NCBI RefSeq assembly: GCF_900115865.1
Contig: NZ_FOXY01000004.1
Span: 186,001 to 250,000, forward strand
Direction: 5' to 3'
DNA from: Donghicola eburneus
Lineage (GTDB): Bacteria; Pseudomonadota; Alphaproteobacteria; Rhodobacterales; Rhodobacteraceae
DNA: 64,000 nt
The translations under genes and the position numbers were made by a program. This document shows positions 44,013 through 52,695 of the stretch, piece after piece (position 1 is the first letter of the stretch; every line of letters starts with the position of its first letter). The notes beneath the pieces were generated by a model that did no database searches, had not been told where the DNA came from, and worked only from the letters and a program-made list of their open reading frames with translations.

Positions 44013-46060
44013 AAGCTCTCGATTCCAGCATCATTTTAGCGGTCTTTGCTGCGCTGGCTTTCGTGTCACTGCTGATGCCGATGCCATCGATGCTGCTCGA
44101 CTTCGGGATGGCTGTTTCATTCTCGATTGCCATCCTGATTTTGTCGCTGGTCCTGCTTACGTCCTCTGCTGCGGACTTTGTGGCCTTTCCCCAGTTTATC
44201 CTGATTTCACTGTTTTTCAGGGTCTACATCAACATCGCGTCCACCAAGCTGATCCTCACTGCTGGGGCATATGGGGACAAGGTGGCGGGTCAAACGCTCT
44301 ATGGCTTCGCTACGTTCGTGATGGGCGAGGGGCTCCATATCGGGATCGTCGTTTTCATTATTTTCACGCTCCTGAACTTCCTCGTTCTGTCCAAGGGCGC
44401 ATCGCGCATGGCCGAGGTGTCCGCGCGGTTCTCACTCGATGCGATGCCGGGGAAACAGATGGCGATTGATGCCGACCTGTCGTCTGGCGCGATCTCGCAC
44501 GAAGAGGCCTCTCAGCGGCGAGAGAAGCTGTCGAATGAAAGCTCGTTCTTTGGATCGCTGGATGGTGTCGCGAAATTCGTCAAAGGTGACGCGGTGCTCG
44601 GTTTACTGCTGACCGCGATCAACCTGCTGATCGGGGTCGCGTTCGGTGTTCTGAGCTACGATATGCCCTTGAGCGAGTCCCTGAAGCTATACTCTTTCCT
44701 GACGATCGGGGATGGCTTCGTCTCGCAAATCCCTGCGCTTATTATCTCTTTTGCGACCGGTCTACTTTTGGCCAAAGGGTCGGACCGCACTAGAACCTCG
44801 AACGCGATTTCGAGACAGGTCTTTGAGCAAAAGGAAGTTCTCTTGGCGGTGTGCGTGGTTTCAACTGCTTTGGCCTTTATCCCAAGTTTGCCGACGATTC
44901 CGTTTCTGGCTGTCTCGACCGTTTCAGGCGCCCTTTGGTATCGCCTGCGTCTCTTGGCGGAACAGCAGGATGTGTCGGAAGAAGCGCCTATCCTTCCCGT
45001 AGCCGAAGAGCAAAAAATCGAAGACCTGATTGAAGCGGACGATATCTTGCTGAAGGTGTCGTCTTCGATTGCGCGAAACTTCTTGCGGTCCGAAAGCGGC
45101 TTAGAGAACCGGATCAGGCCGCTTCGCATGCATATTGCTGAGAAATACGGCCTATTGATCCCGCAGGTGCGCGTGTCAGAATGGCCTGGTTTAGAGGGCG
45201 GGAAGTACCGAATTCTGCTGCACGGCGCGAACATCGCGGAGGGTGAGTTGCAAGGCGACGATCTCTTGGTGCTCCTCGATCACGAAGAGGGCCATTCTGG
45301 GGTCAAAGATCCGGTCTACGGAGCACCGGCCAAGTGGGTGCCCGCGATTGAGCGGGACGAACTGATCCTTGGCGGATACACCGCGCTCTCTGGCGACGAA
45401 GTCATGCTAACGCATCTCATGGATGTGGTGGTTGCAAATCTAGATACATTAATGACAGCCAAGACCCTGAAATACACGTTGAATGCCCTGATCGCGCAGT
45501 CCGATGCGGTCAAATCCGAAGGCATCAAACAATGCCTGTCCGAGGCAATTCCAGATAAGATTTCCAACGAGTATCTGCTTGATGTTCTCAAAGGTCTCTT
45601 GGCCGAACGGATCTCGATCCGAGGGTTCAGTGCTATTCTAGATGCGACGATCGAGGCTAAGAACAACGGTTTCCGCGGAGACGGCGCGATCGAATTCGTC
45701 CGGCAACGCATCAATCGCCAAGTGGTCGATGCTGCATTCGAAGGAGAAGCACATCATCGTGCGATCACCCTTGATCAACGATGGGAAGAAGTTTTTGCCC
45801 AATCAGAACGGCCGCAACAGGGATCAGAGATCGCGATCCAACCGAGTGACCTGAAGAAGCTGTCGACGCGGCTTGCCGAAAGTGCGGCCCAAGCAGCGCA
45901 AGCGGGCTCGAATATTGCTCTGGTTGTCAGCGCCAAGAGGCGCCGCTTCTTGCGGTCAGTGCTGGATGCCTCGCAGGTCAGGATGCCTGTTCTATCGTTC
46001 GAGGAGTTGGGATCGGGCGGCAATATCCAGTTTGAGGGCGTGGTGCCCTTTGATGGATAA
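44009..46060 (+). CDS. flhA: Flagellar export gate protein FlhA
   Basis: 683-residue type III export gate subunit. Eight membrane helices occupy about residues 1-325, with the FHIPEP-type signature as LISLFFRVYINIASTKLIL and the loop FSLDAMPGKQMAIDADLSSG. The large cytoplasmic domain, which docks chaperones, follows and includes LRMHIAEKYGLLIPQVRV. Full length. It overlaps fliR by eight bases. Confidence 0.97.
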   Translation: MKALDSSIILAVFAALAFVSLLMPMPSMLLDFGMAVSFSIAILILSLVLLTSSAADFVAFPQFILISLFFRVYINIASTKLILTAGAYGDKVAGQTLYGFATFVMGEGLHIGIVVFIIFTLLNFLVLSKGASRMAEVSARFSLDAMPGKQMAIDADLSSGAISHEEASQRREKLSNESSFFGSLDGVAKFVKGDAVLGLLLTAINLLIGVAFGVLSYDMPLSESLKLYSFLTIGDGFVSQIPALIISFATGLLLAKGSDRTRTSNAISRQVFEQKEVLLAVCVVSTALAFIPSLPTIPFLAVSTVSGALWYRLRLLAEQQDVSEEAPILPVAEEQKIEDLIEADDILLKVSSSIARNFLRSESGLENRIRPLRMHIAEKYGLLIPQVRVSEWPGLEGGKYRILLHGANIAEGELQGDDLLVLLDHEEGHSGVKDPVYGAPAKWVPAIERDELILGGYTALSGDEVMLTHLMDVVVANLDTLMTAKTLKYTLNALIAQSDAVKSEGIKQCLSEAIPDKISNEYLLDVLKGLLAERISIRGFSAILDATIEAKNNGFRGDGAIEFVRQRINRQVVDAAFEGEAHHRAITLDQRWEEVFAQSERPQQGSEIAIQPSDLKKLSTRLAESAAQAAQAGSNIALVVSAKRRRFLRSVLDASQVRMPVLSFEELGSGGNIQFEGVVPFDG

Positions 46061-46730
46061 CGCAATTCTCTTTGCATTCTTGGGGGCGTTCCTGAAGTCC
46101 AGTGGATTTGTTGCATTCGCCCCCATCGTTAACGATTTTCGTGTCTCGATTACGACGAAATTGGTGCTGTCTCTGGGGTTAATGCTAGCTATCTGGCCGA
46201 ATTTCTCAGGTAGCGCGCAGCCATCTCTGTTTGGAACTCTGATACAGACAGCGATGGGCTGCTGCTTGGGACTGTATTGCCGGCTGCCATTTCTTCTGCT
46301 TCATCTGGCGACCTCGGCCTTCGGCCAATCGTTCACCCTGTCGCAATATCTGAACACCAGTCATGAAACGAGCGCGGGCGTGGTGGCAGAGCTTTATAAA
46401 TGGGGCGTGTCGCTAACCATGCTCTCATTCGGTGCGGTTTGGGTCGCAGCCGAGGGTTTGACGATTCCGCTGGCGCTTGATGTCGCTGTGTTCGTGTCTC
46501 TGCTCGATCTTCTAACTCAAGTCGCTTTGCAGGTTTTTGCGCCGTTCCTGGTGTTTTCTGTCATGTTTAACCTGCTGTCAGGCTTTGTGAACCGCGCGAT
46601 GCCTCAGCTGATGGTGATGCTCGTGTTTGCGCCATTGGTCATCGGTTTTGCTTTGCTATTTATGATGCGCTTCTCCGATCAAATCATCGCAACGTGGCTG
46701 ACCCAAGTATCCTCGATTTATGGGGGCTAG
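46053..46730 (+). CDS. fliR: Flagellar export protein FliR
   Basis: 225-residue export gate subunit with several membrane helices and the FliR feature GQSFTLSQYLNTSHETSAGV near residues 91-110. FliR is usually nearer 250-260 residues; this one is shorter, mainly at the two ends. The ATG at 46053 is inside the flhA end and starts the hydrophobic first helix; the longer open frame belongs to flhA in another register. Confidence 0.88.
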   Translation: MDNAILFAFLGAFLKSSGFVAFAPIVNDFRVSITTKLVLSLGLMLAIWPNFSGSAQPSLFGTLIQTAMGCCLGLYCRLPFLLLHLATSAFGQSFTLSQYLNTSHETSAGVVAELYKWGVSLTMLSFGAVWVAAEGLTIPLALDVAVFVSLLDLLTQVALQVFAPFLVFSVMFNLLSGFVNRAMPQLMVMLVFAPLVIGFALLFMMRFSDQIIATWLTQVSSIYGG

Positions 46731-46736
46731 GAGCTG

Positions 46737-47792
46737 GTGGCAGATCAGGATCAGAAGAAGCATGCCGCAAGTGCGCAGAAGCTGGATCGTCTACGCAAAG
46801 ATGGCAAAGTGCCTGAGTCGCCCGACCTGATTGCGTCTATTTCTCTGATCATTCTGGCGCTGGGTTTCTTCGGTGCAAGCGGCAGCTTGGGGCAATCGAT
46901 CCTACGGGTTTTTGGTGTTTTCCTCGCCTATACTGGTGCGCCGCTGGAAATTGGTGGCGTGATGACAGCAACTTTCTGGGTGATGTCGCTGCTGTTTTTA
47001 GTGGCTGTGGTTGGAGTGCTGCTCGTTGGCTTCTTGCTGAAGGGGTGGAACCCGCGGTCTGAAAACCTGTCCTTGAAATGGGACAGGATAAATCCCCTCA
47101 AGAACGCCACGCAGAAATATGGGACCAAGGGCCTGATCACGTTCGCCGTGTCTTTTGGTAAAATGTTCGCGGTTTCATGCCTTGGGGCAGTCATTACGCT
47201 GCTCTTTATAGACGATCTGCAGATTTCGCGGGGGCTAGAGGGGCACATTTGGCTCGCGGCGCAAGGCCTCAAGCGCCTGATCCTGATTTGTGCGCTGATC
47301 TTTGTTCTCTTCGGTGGAATTGATTTCCTGATCAAACGGAACGCGTTCCTTACCGAAAACAAGATGACCGACCAAGAGGTCAAGGACGAGCACAAGGACA
47401 ACGAAGGCACACCCGAGGTTAAGCAAAAGCGCCGCCAGCGCGCCTACGAGATCAGTTCTTCAAGGATGATGCAGGATGTTGCAGAAGCCGATGTTCTGAT
47501 CGTGAATCCTGTGCATATCGCTGTTGCACTGAAATGGACGCGCGAGAAGGGCACCGCGCCGATGTGCATCGCCAAGGGACAAGATCTGGTCGCACAGAAT
47601 CTGAAAGCAATCGCGATCGAAAATGCTGTGCCGGTACACCAGGACATTCCCACTGCGCGCGCCATCCATTCTGTATGCGACGTCGGCGAAGAAATCCCTC
47701 CTGACCTTTACGCTGCCGTGGCGATCGCGATCCGGTTTGCTGACGGGGTCAGAGAGCAAGCCCGCAAAAGTCCGTTCGGAGGCACGTCATGA
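46737..47792 (+). CDS. flhB: Flagellar export switch protein FlhB
   Basis: 351-residue export apparatus protein that switches substrate class from hook to filament. An amphipathic start with four membrane helices (about residues 30-205) is followed by a cytoplasmic domain. The self-cleavage site, normally NPTH, reads NPVH here (residues 257-260, codons 47505-47516). The start is a GTG with AGGAG very close before it. It overlaps the next gene by ATGA. Confidence 0.93.
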   Translation: MADQDQKKHAASAQKLDRLRKDGKVPESPDLIASISLIILALGFFGASGSLGQSILRVFGVFLAYTGAPLEIGGVMTATFWVMSLLFLVAVVGVLLVGFLLKGWNPRSENLSLKWDRINPLKNATQKYGTKGLITFAVSFGKMFAVSCLGAVITLLFIDDLQISRGLEGHIWLAAQGLKRLILICALIFVLFGGIDFLIKRNAFLTENKMTDQEVKDEHKDNEGTPEVKQKRRQRAYEISSSRMMQDVAEADVLIVNPVHIAVALKWTREKGTAPMCIAKGQDLVAQNLKAIAIENAVPVHQDIPTARAIHSVCDVGEEIPPDLYAAVAIAIRFADGVREQARKSPFGGTS

Positions 47793-48118
47793 CGCCAGAA
47801 CAAAAAAGCCTTATCGAGATCGCGCAAATGGTCGCTGATCGTGAAATCGCCAAAGTGGCAGAGCGCAAGGCGCAAACCCACGCAATCGGTGCCAAGATTG
47901 AGCAGCTCAAAGCGGTGGAAATGTTGCGTCCCGACGAGGGAGCTCCGCGGCTTCAGGTGATGGGGAATGCATGGGGCGAGTGGCGTCGGCGAGAAATCTC
48001 TGCGCTCAACCTAGAACTCGCCAAATCTACTTTGCTCGAGGAAACAGCCAAGCAAAAAGCGCGACGGGCGCTGGGACGCCGCATCGCGCTAGAGGACATT
48101 TTCAACGAAGCCGGTTAA
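47789..48118 (+). CDS. Small coiled-coil protein after flhB, possibly FliJ-like
   Basis: 109-residue, highly charged, all-helical protein without signal or membrane segments. It overlaps flhB by ATGA and is the last gene of the fliL-to-flhB operon. Position, size and coiled-coil nature fit a FliJ-type export chaperone, and no fliJ is otherwise seen, but sequence similarity to FliJ is not evident to me. It converges on fliL2 with a 4-base overlap. Confidence 0.5.
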   Translation: MTPEQKSLIEIAQMVADREIAKVAERKAQTHAIGAKIEQLKAVEMLRPDEGAPRLQVMGNAWGEWRRREISALNLELAKSTLLEETAKQKARRALGRRIALEDIFNEAG

Positions 48119-48588
48119 GCAGTTTGCCGGACCAAGTCGGTGATCAGGATGCGGTGCACATCTTCGCCGATGACATCCTGCGCACTCTCGAGCAGGTATT
48201 TGCGCAGAACGGCCATCTTGTCTTCGGTGTAGTAGCGCCCGGAAAAGCCGCCGTGACTAGAATGTTCGAACAGCACTTTCATGATCTCGTCTCGCAGACG
48301 CGGCTCAAGGTCGAAGACGCTGTCGCTTTTTTCGTCGGTCACCTCAAGGCTCAGACTCATGATGACAAGAGAGCTTTCTCCGTCGTCTTCGATCACAGGC
48401 ACGATGAACTGGTTGTTCAGCTTGACGATTTGCGTAGGCACGTCATGGCTTTCAAGCATTTCGATCGAAGAGGCTTCCTTCTGGTGCAAGAAGGGCAGCG
48501 TTTCCGGATCTAATGGGACAAAGAAGCCCGCTCCGGCACCAGCGCCAAGGCCGACAATCATCATGATGGCAGGGACAAGGATTTTCAT
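48115..48588 (-). CDS. Second FliL-like flagellar protein
   Basis: 157 residues with an N-terminal membrane anchor (about residues 4-24, glycine-rich) and a periplasmic FliL-type domain: VKLNNQFIVPVIEDD, LVIMSLSLEVTD, and a C-terminal DVIGEDVHRILITDLV. It is the last gene of the leftward flgB-to-flgH operon, 8 bases after flgH. It differs clearly from the fliL at 40780, so the cluster has two FliL paralogues. Confidence 0.8.
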   Translation of the reverse strand: MKILVPAIMMIVGLGAGAGAGFFVPLDPETLPFLHQKEASSIEMLESHDVPTQIVKLNNQFIVPVIEDDGESSLVIMSLSLEVTDEKSDSVFDLEPRLRDEIMKVLFEHSSHGGFSGRYYTEDKMAVLRKYLLESAQDVIGEDVHRILITDLVRQTA

Positions 48589-48596
48589 ATGTGACC

Positions 48597-49340
48597 TCAG
48601 AACGGCAGGATAATGTCTGTGATTTGCTGGCCGTAGCGGGGCTGCTGTACGTCGGTAATTTGGCCGCGCCCGCCGTAAGAGATGCGTGCAGAAGCGATCT
48701 TGTCGTAGGTGATTTCGTTCCCCCGCGAAATGTCTTCGGGGCGGACAAAACCTTCGACAAGAAGCTCGCGGAGTTCGAAATTCACCCGGACTTCTTGCTG
48801 CCCTTCTATGACCAGAACACCGTTTGGCATTACGTTGGTGACTGTAGCAGCAATCCGCAGGGTAAGTTTTTCGTTCCGACGGACCGATCCTTTGCCCGCA
48901 CTCTCGCCAGAGGAATTGAGCGAGACCGCATCAGCGAGGCTCGCGCCCTCGGGTAGGCTCGACTGGATGCGTTGGGGTAGGCCAAACAGCGACGGCACGG
49001 ACAGGCTTTCGGACCCGTCTCTGGACCGTTGCGTCGTATTCGAAATCTCTGCCTTGTCGTCGATTTCGATCACGACGGTCATGATATCCCCGCGTTTTTC
49101 AGCACGTCGGTCCCCAAGCAGTGACTTTTGCCCTGCATCCCACAAAGAGGCTTGGTCGCCCACCATCCCCGGCGCTGCCGTATAAAGCGGGATACCAGGG
49201 CTTAGCATCGCTGAATGCTCGGCGTTCTCGGTTTCAACAGGGGAAAACGTCGGCGCGCGTCCCACGTGATCCAGCCTGTTGCAGCCAGCGAGTGTGAGTG
49301 TGACGGCTAAAGCAAAACTAAATACGGGATACGTTTTCAT
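48597..49340 (-). CDS. flgH: Flagellar L-ring protein FlgH
   Basis: 247-residue outer-membrane lipoprotein forming the L-ring. The lipobox LAGC gives the lipidated Cys at about residue 20. Conserved features are LWDAGQKSLLGDRRAEKRGDI and the C-terminal strands VRPEDISRGNEI and ISYGGRGQI. It overlaps flgA by one base (TAATG). Confidence 0.95.
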   Translation of the reverse strand: MKTYPVFSFALAVTLTLAGCNRLDHVGRAPTFSPVETENAEHSAMLSPGIPLYTAAPGMVGDQASLWDAGQKSLLGDRRAEKRGDIMTVVIEIDDKAEISNTTQRSRDGSESLSVPSLFGLPQRIQSSLPEGASLADAVSLNSSGESAGKGSVRRNEKLTLRIAATVTNVMPNGVLVIEGQQEVRVNFELRELLVEGFVRPEDISRGNEITYDKIASARISYGGRGQITDVQQPRYGQQITDIILPF

Positions 49341-49765
49341 TATCTACTACCAGATACTGATATTGTGGCGTCCGGCTGCACTGTGCCTTGGACGATCGTG
49401 CGCGACGACAGGTTCATCACGCGGACTAATGCGCCAGCTGCGCCACGTTCCATCGCGCGCCCTTCGGCAGAAATTGTCAGGGCGCCCAATTCGTACACGA
49501 GCGTCGCGAATTGGTTGCGTTCGATCAAAGCTGGCTCGGACAGAGCCGAGAGAAACAGGGGCCGACCGCTATATATTGTGGCCCGTGTTTCCTTGCCCAG
49601 AACATCTGTGATCGCGGTTGCTGCGCCGGCTGTGTCTCCAGCTGCGATAGTAATATCCGTTTCCGTGATGATCGTCCGTGCGGGCAAGGTGCGACTGGCC
49701 ACCAGCGTTTCTGCTTGCGCCTGGGATCCTGCGCAGAGACAAAGCACGAAAATTAAGGCTCGCAT
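49340..49765 (-). CDS. flgA: Flagellar P-ring assembly chaperone FlgA
   Basis: 141-residue periplasmic chaperone for FlgI. The signal peptide ends at about residue 18 (SQAQA). The SAF-type domain follows: ASRTLPARTIITETDITI, then GRPLFLSALSEPALIERNQ and a C-terminal strand MNLSSRTIVQGTVQPD. The protein is shorter than enterobacterial FlgA because the N-terminal domain is absent. The ATG overlaps the flgG stop by one base; the GTG one codon upstream is an alternative. Confidence 0.92.
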   Translation of the reverse strand: MRALIFVLCLCAGSQAQAETLVASRTLPARTIITETDITIAAGDTAGAATAITDVLGKETRATIYSGRPLFLSALSEPALIERNQFATLVYELGALTISAEGRAMERGAAGALVRVMNLSSRTIVQGTVQPDATISVSGSR

Positions 49766-50550
49766 CACCGAACCTGCGTGGTCGCGCCAAGCATCTGGTC
49801 GGCGGCCGAGATCACCTTGGAATTCAGCTCATAGCCCCGCTGCGCCTCAATTAGTGCTGTGATCTCGCGAACCGGATCGACGGAACTGTCCTCTAGGTAC
49901 CCTTGGCGCAGGGTGCCAAGCCCCTCTTCGCCGGGGTCCGCGTTATAGGGTGCGCCAGAAGCTTCGGTCTCGCGGAACAGGTTAGACCCCAGCGCTTCTA
50001 GCCCGCGGGGGTTCGAGAAGTTCGACAAAGCGATCTGCCCCAAAATCTGCCCTTCGGCGCTGTCCGCAAAATAGCCGTACACCTCCCCATCTGCATTGAT
50101 GTGGACGCTTTGGGCGTCGACAGGGATCATGATATCGGGGTTCAACGCGTGGCCGTCTGACGTGACCAAAAGACCATCTGCGGAACGCTTCAGCGCGCCA
50201 TCACGAGTGTAGGCTGACTCTCCTGAAGGCAGGGAGACTTCGAAGTAGCCCGCCCCCTCGATCGCTAGGTCGAGATCACCGCCCGTTGCGGTCAGGGCGC
50301 CTTGGGACAAGCTTACCGAAACCGCAGAGGGGCGCACGCCGAGGCCAAGCTGGATGCCGGTGGGCACCACGCTGCCGTCGCTGGCACTGATGCTGCCCGC
50401 CCGTGTCACCTGCTGGTAATGGAGGTCAGAAAACTCGGCACGGCGGGCGTTGTACCCAGTGGTACTCATGTTCGCGAGGTTGTTAGAAATCACCTCGACT
50501 CGGGTCTGTTGGGCGCTCATGCCTGTGGCGGCGATGGTTAAGGCTCGCAT
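49765..50550 (-). CDS. flgG: Flagellar distal rod protein FlgG
   Basis: 261-residue distal-rod subunit. The N-terminal rod signature TGMSAQQTRVEVISNNLAN, GAGYFEVSLPSGE in the middle and the C-terminal EITALIEAQRGYELNSKVI are canonical for FlgG, with the usual length. It is followed directly by flgA and preceded by flgF. Confidence 0.97.
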   Translation of the reverse strand: MRALTIAATGMSAQQTRVEVISNNLANMSTTGYNARRAEFSDLHYQQVTRAGSISASDGSVVPTGIQLGLGVRPSAVSVSLSQGALTATGGDLDLAIEGAGYFEVSLPSGESAYTRDGALKRSADGLLVTSDGHALNPDIMIPVDAQSVHINADGEVYGYFADSAEGQILGQIALSNFSNPRGLEALGSNLFRETEASGAPYNADPGEEGLGTLRQGYLEDSSVDPVREITALIEAQRGYELNSKVISAADQMLGATTQVR

Positions 50551-50562
50551 ATTGGGGCTCCG

Positions 50563-51276
50563 TTATCGGGTGAGGGTATCGATGGCGTTCCGGAGGCGTT
50601 CATCCTCGGACTGCAAAAAGCTTTGGCCCATCTCATAGGCGCGCTGCACCTCGACCATGCGGGCCATCTGTTTGATCGGATCGACGTTTGAGGACTCCAA
50701 ATATCCTTGGCGCAGCATGCCGTCGGCTGTGGGGATCAGTCCATCGGGTGCGGCAAAAACTGCTCCCGCGCTGCGGGTCAGATTGCTTGGATTTTCGGGG
50801 CTCACAATACCGATCTGTGCCAGGGGTTGTCCGTCTGCAGAGACTGTCCCATCCGGGGCAATCGCGATCTCTTGCGCGTCAGGGGGGACTTGGACAGGCG
50901 TACCACCCAGATCCATCAACGCATAGCCATCTGGTGTACGCAGGGTACCAACCGCGTCTGGCACGAAATGTCCCGCCCTTGTGAGGCGCGCTGTGCCGCC
51001 GTCGTCGACTTGAAAATAGCCTTGGCCATCGATCGCGAGATCGAATTGTCCGCCTGTTTCGTGTAGAGCGCCCTGAACAGTCGAGACGAGTCGCCCATGG
51101 GCTTGGGTCATCGAAACGCCGTCCTGAGCTGCCTCTGGGGCTAGGTATTCCGAGAACAGAACGCCTTGCTCGCGGTAACCTGTGGTTTGGGCATTCGCGA
51201 TATTCTGTGCGATCACGGACATTTCGTGCAGCAAACCGCGCTGCCGCGACAATGGGGCAAGGGATGACGGATCCAT
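50563..51276 (-). CDS. flgF: Flagellar proximal rod protein FlgF
   Basis: 237-residue proximal-rod subunit. LHEMSVIAQNIANAQTTGYRE at the start, DGQGYFQVDDG in the middle and KQMARMVEVQRAYEMGQSFL at the end are the family features. The ATG at 51276 overlaps the fliQ stop as TAATG; the longer open frame belongs to fliQ and its surroundings. Confidence 0.94.
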   Translation of the reverse strand: MDPSSLAPLSRQRGLLHEMSVIAQNIANAQTTGYREQGVLFSEYLAPEAAQDGVSMTQAHGRLVSTVQGALHETGGQFDLAIDGQGYFQVDDGGTARLTRAGHFVPDAVGTLRTPDGYALMDLGGTPVQVPPDAQEIAIAPDGTVSADGQPLAQIGIVSPENPSNLTRSAGAVFAAPDGLIPTADGMLRQGYLESSNVDPIKQMARMVEVQRAYEMGQSFLQSEDERLRNAIDTLTR

Positions 51277-51545
51277 TAATGGTACCTCGCAACAATCGGT
51301 ATGATTTCGTTCTGGAAGAAACCGACGAGACTGCCGGTCATGAAATCCATGCTCATCCAGAACGTGATCACGATGGCCAAGAGTTTCGGCACAAAGGTGA
51401 GGGTCATCTCTTGGATTGAGGTCAACGCCTGCAGAAGGCCGATGACCAGACCTGTGATCAGCGCGACCGCCAAAATAGGCAGCGAGACTTGAACCGCTGT
51501 CCAAAGCCCGACGCGCATCAGATCAAAGATGACCGTTTCTGACAT
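51276..51545 (-). CDS. fliQ: Flagellar export protein FliQ
   Basis: 89-residue export gate subunit with two membrane helices (about residues 15-38 and 50-72). The linking segment LQALTSIQEMTLTFVPKL is the clear family signature. It overlaps fliE by one base at its start and flgF at its end, so it is locked into the flgB-flgC-fliE-fliQ-flgF-flgG-flgA-flgH operon. Confidence 0.97.
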   Translation of the reverse strand: MSETVIFDLMRVGLWTAVQVSLPILAVALITGLVIGLLQALTSIQEMTLTFVPKLLAIVITFWMSMDFMTGSLVGFFQNEIIPIVARYH

Positions 51546-51832
51546 CAGATCGGCATGCGTAGGATTTCTTGGTAGGCCTGAACGACCTTGTCCCGCACAG
51601 TGACGACGGTTTCGACCGCAAGCTCGGTTTGCGCAATGGCCTGCACTAATGCTGCCGTGTCGGTCTGGCCGGCCATCGCGCTGACTGCAGTTTCTTCGGT
51701 GGCTTTCAGGGCGTCTGCGAAACTCTGAACCTTGCTGAGTGCCTCTTTGGGCACGTCAGGCTCGGCGACAGGGGTTAGGATTTCCTTGGCCGCAGAGAAT
51801 TTCTGGGTGGCAAAAACGCTGGAGATATCCAT
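51545..51832 (-). CDS. fliE: Flagellar hook-basal body protein FliE
   Basis: 95-residue adaptor between the MS-ring and the rod. The second half has the FliE pattern AIAQTELAVETVVTVRDKVVQAYQEILRMPI in shortened view: TELAVETVVTVRDK then YQEILRMPI at the very end. The N-terminal half is variable. It is 18 bases after flgC. Confidence 0.93.
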   Translation of the reverse strand: MDISSVFATQKFSAAKEILTPVAEPDVPKEALSKVQSFADALKATEETAVSAMAGQTDTAALVQAIAQTELAVETVVTVRDKVVQAYQEILRMPI

Positions 51833-51850
51833 CTTTTTGATCCTTCTGGA

Positions 51851-52243
51851 TTACTTGCGCAGAAGCTCGAGCAGACTGCCCGACATCTCTCTGGCTTGTT
51901 GGAACATTTTTAGGTTGGCCTCGTAGGCGCGCTGCGCCGCGCGGGCATCTGCGATTTCAATCACGAGATCCACATTCGACCCTCGGTAATGTCCCGAGGC
52001 ATCGGCCAAGGGATGTGCGGGATCGTAAATTTCTTGAACCGGTGTCTGGTCCAGAATGACGCGACCCGCCTGCGGTCCTTGGGTGTCGGACAGGGAGAAG
52101 GCCGTCGTTTTCACAGATAGTAATTTGCGCTGATAGCCTGGCGTATCCGCATTCGCGACGTTTTCGGATACATGCCGTAAACGCTGACTCTGCAGACGCA
52201 GGCCATCAGAGGAGATGGTTAGAGATTGTGAAAGATCGGTCAT
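51851..52243 (-). CDS. flgC: Flagellar proximal rod protein FlgC
   Basis: 130-residue rod subunit with the N-terminal LRHVSENVANADTPGYQRK motif and a C-terminal SNVDLVIEIADARAAQRAYE region typical of FlgC. The ATG at 52243 overlaps the flgB stop by one base (TGATG); a GTG one codon upstream is possible. Confidence 0.94.
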   Translation of the reverse strand: MTDLSQSLTISSDGLRLQSQRLRHVSENVANADTPGYQRKLLSVKTTAFSLSDTQGPQAGRVILDQTPVQEIYDPAHPLADASGHYRGSNVDLVIEIADARAAQRAYEANLKMFQQAREMSGSLLELLRK

Positions 52244-52608
52244 CACATTTTCCCTAGGCTGGTGCGCAGAATGCCAAGGGTCGAGCGATAGACGCTGACC
52301 GCTCTTTGGTGATCGCTCTGTGTCTTGGCGGCTGAGAGGAGTTCGTTTTCAAGGTCGACGGGCTGATCTGTGTCGAACCGATCAAACCCGTTGGCGTTTG
52401 CAGTGGCAAAGGCGTCTAAGTGGCCGCCTCTGGACGCGTGCATCGCCATGGGGGCGCGCGGCGTTTCCAGATCAAAATCGCGTACTTTCTGCGCGGTATA
52501 TCCCGGCGTCTCTGCGTTCGAGATATTGGTTGCTGTCACGTTCTGTCTCGCAGAGGCATGGGACATCATGCCCGTAGCCACTTTGAAAATGCCGATATTT
52601 TCGAACAT
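52243..52608 (-). CDS. flgB: Flagellar proximal rod protein FlgB
   Basis: 121-residue rod subunit with SARQNVTATNISNAETPGYTA in the N-terminal half and an ENELLSAAKTQSDHQRAVSVY segment at the end. The ATG at 52608 is preceded by GAGGGAGAAG, a strong site; the frame upstream to 52635 merely codes through that site. It is the first gene of the long leftward rod and ring operon. Confidence 0.93.
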   Translation of the reverse strand: MFENIGIFKVATGMMSHASARQNVTATNISNAETPGYTAQKVRDFDLETPRAPMAMHASRGGHLDAFATANANGFDRFDTDQPVDLENELLSAAKTQSDHQRAVSVYRSTLGILRTSLGKM

Positions 52609-52631
52609 CGGGGCTTCTCCCTCGATTAGCT

Positions 52632-52646
52632 TCAATCAAGGGTTAA
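52632..52646 (+). promoter_or_regulatory. CtrA-like box between flgB and fliI
   Basis: TCAA-N7-TTAA matches seven of eight bases of the CtrA consensus. It lies in the 87-base divergent promoter of flgB and fliI. Binding is inference. Confidence 0.42.
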
Positions 52647-52695
52647 CTGCGATTCCTTTAGAAACGGTTTGCATAAACCTGTTCGGGGATTTTCG

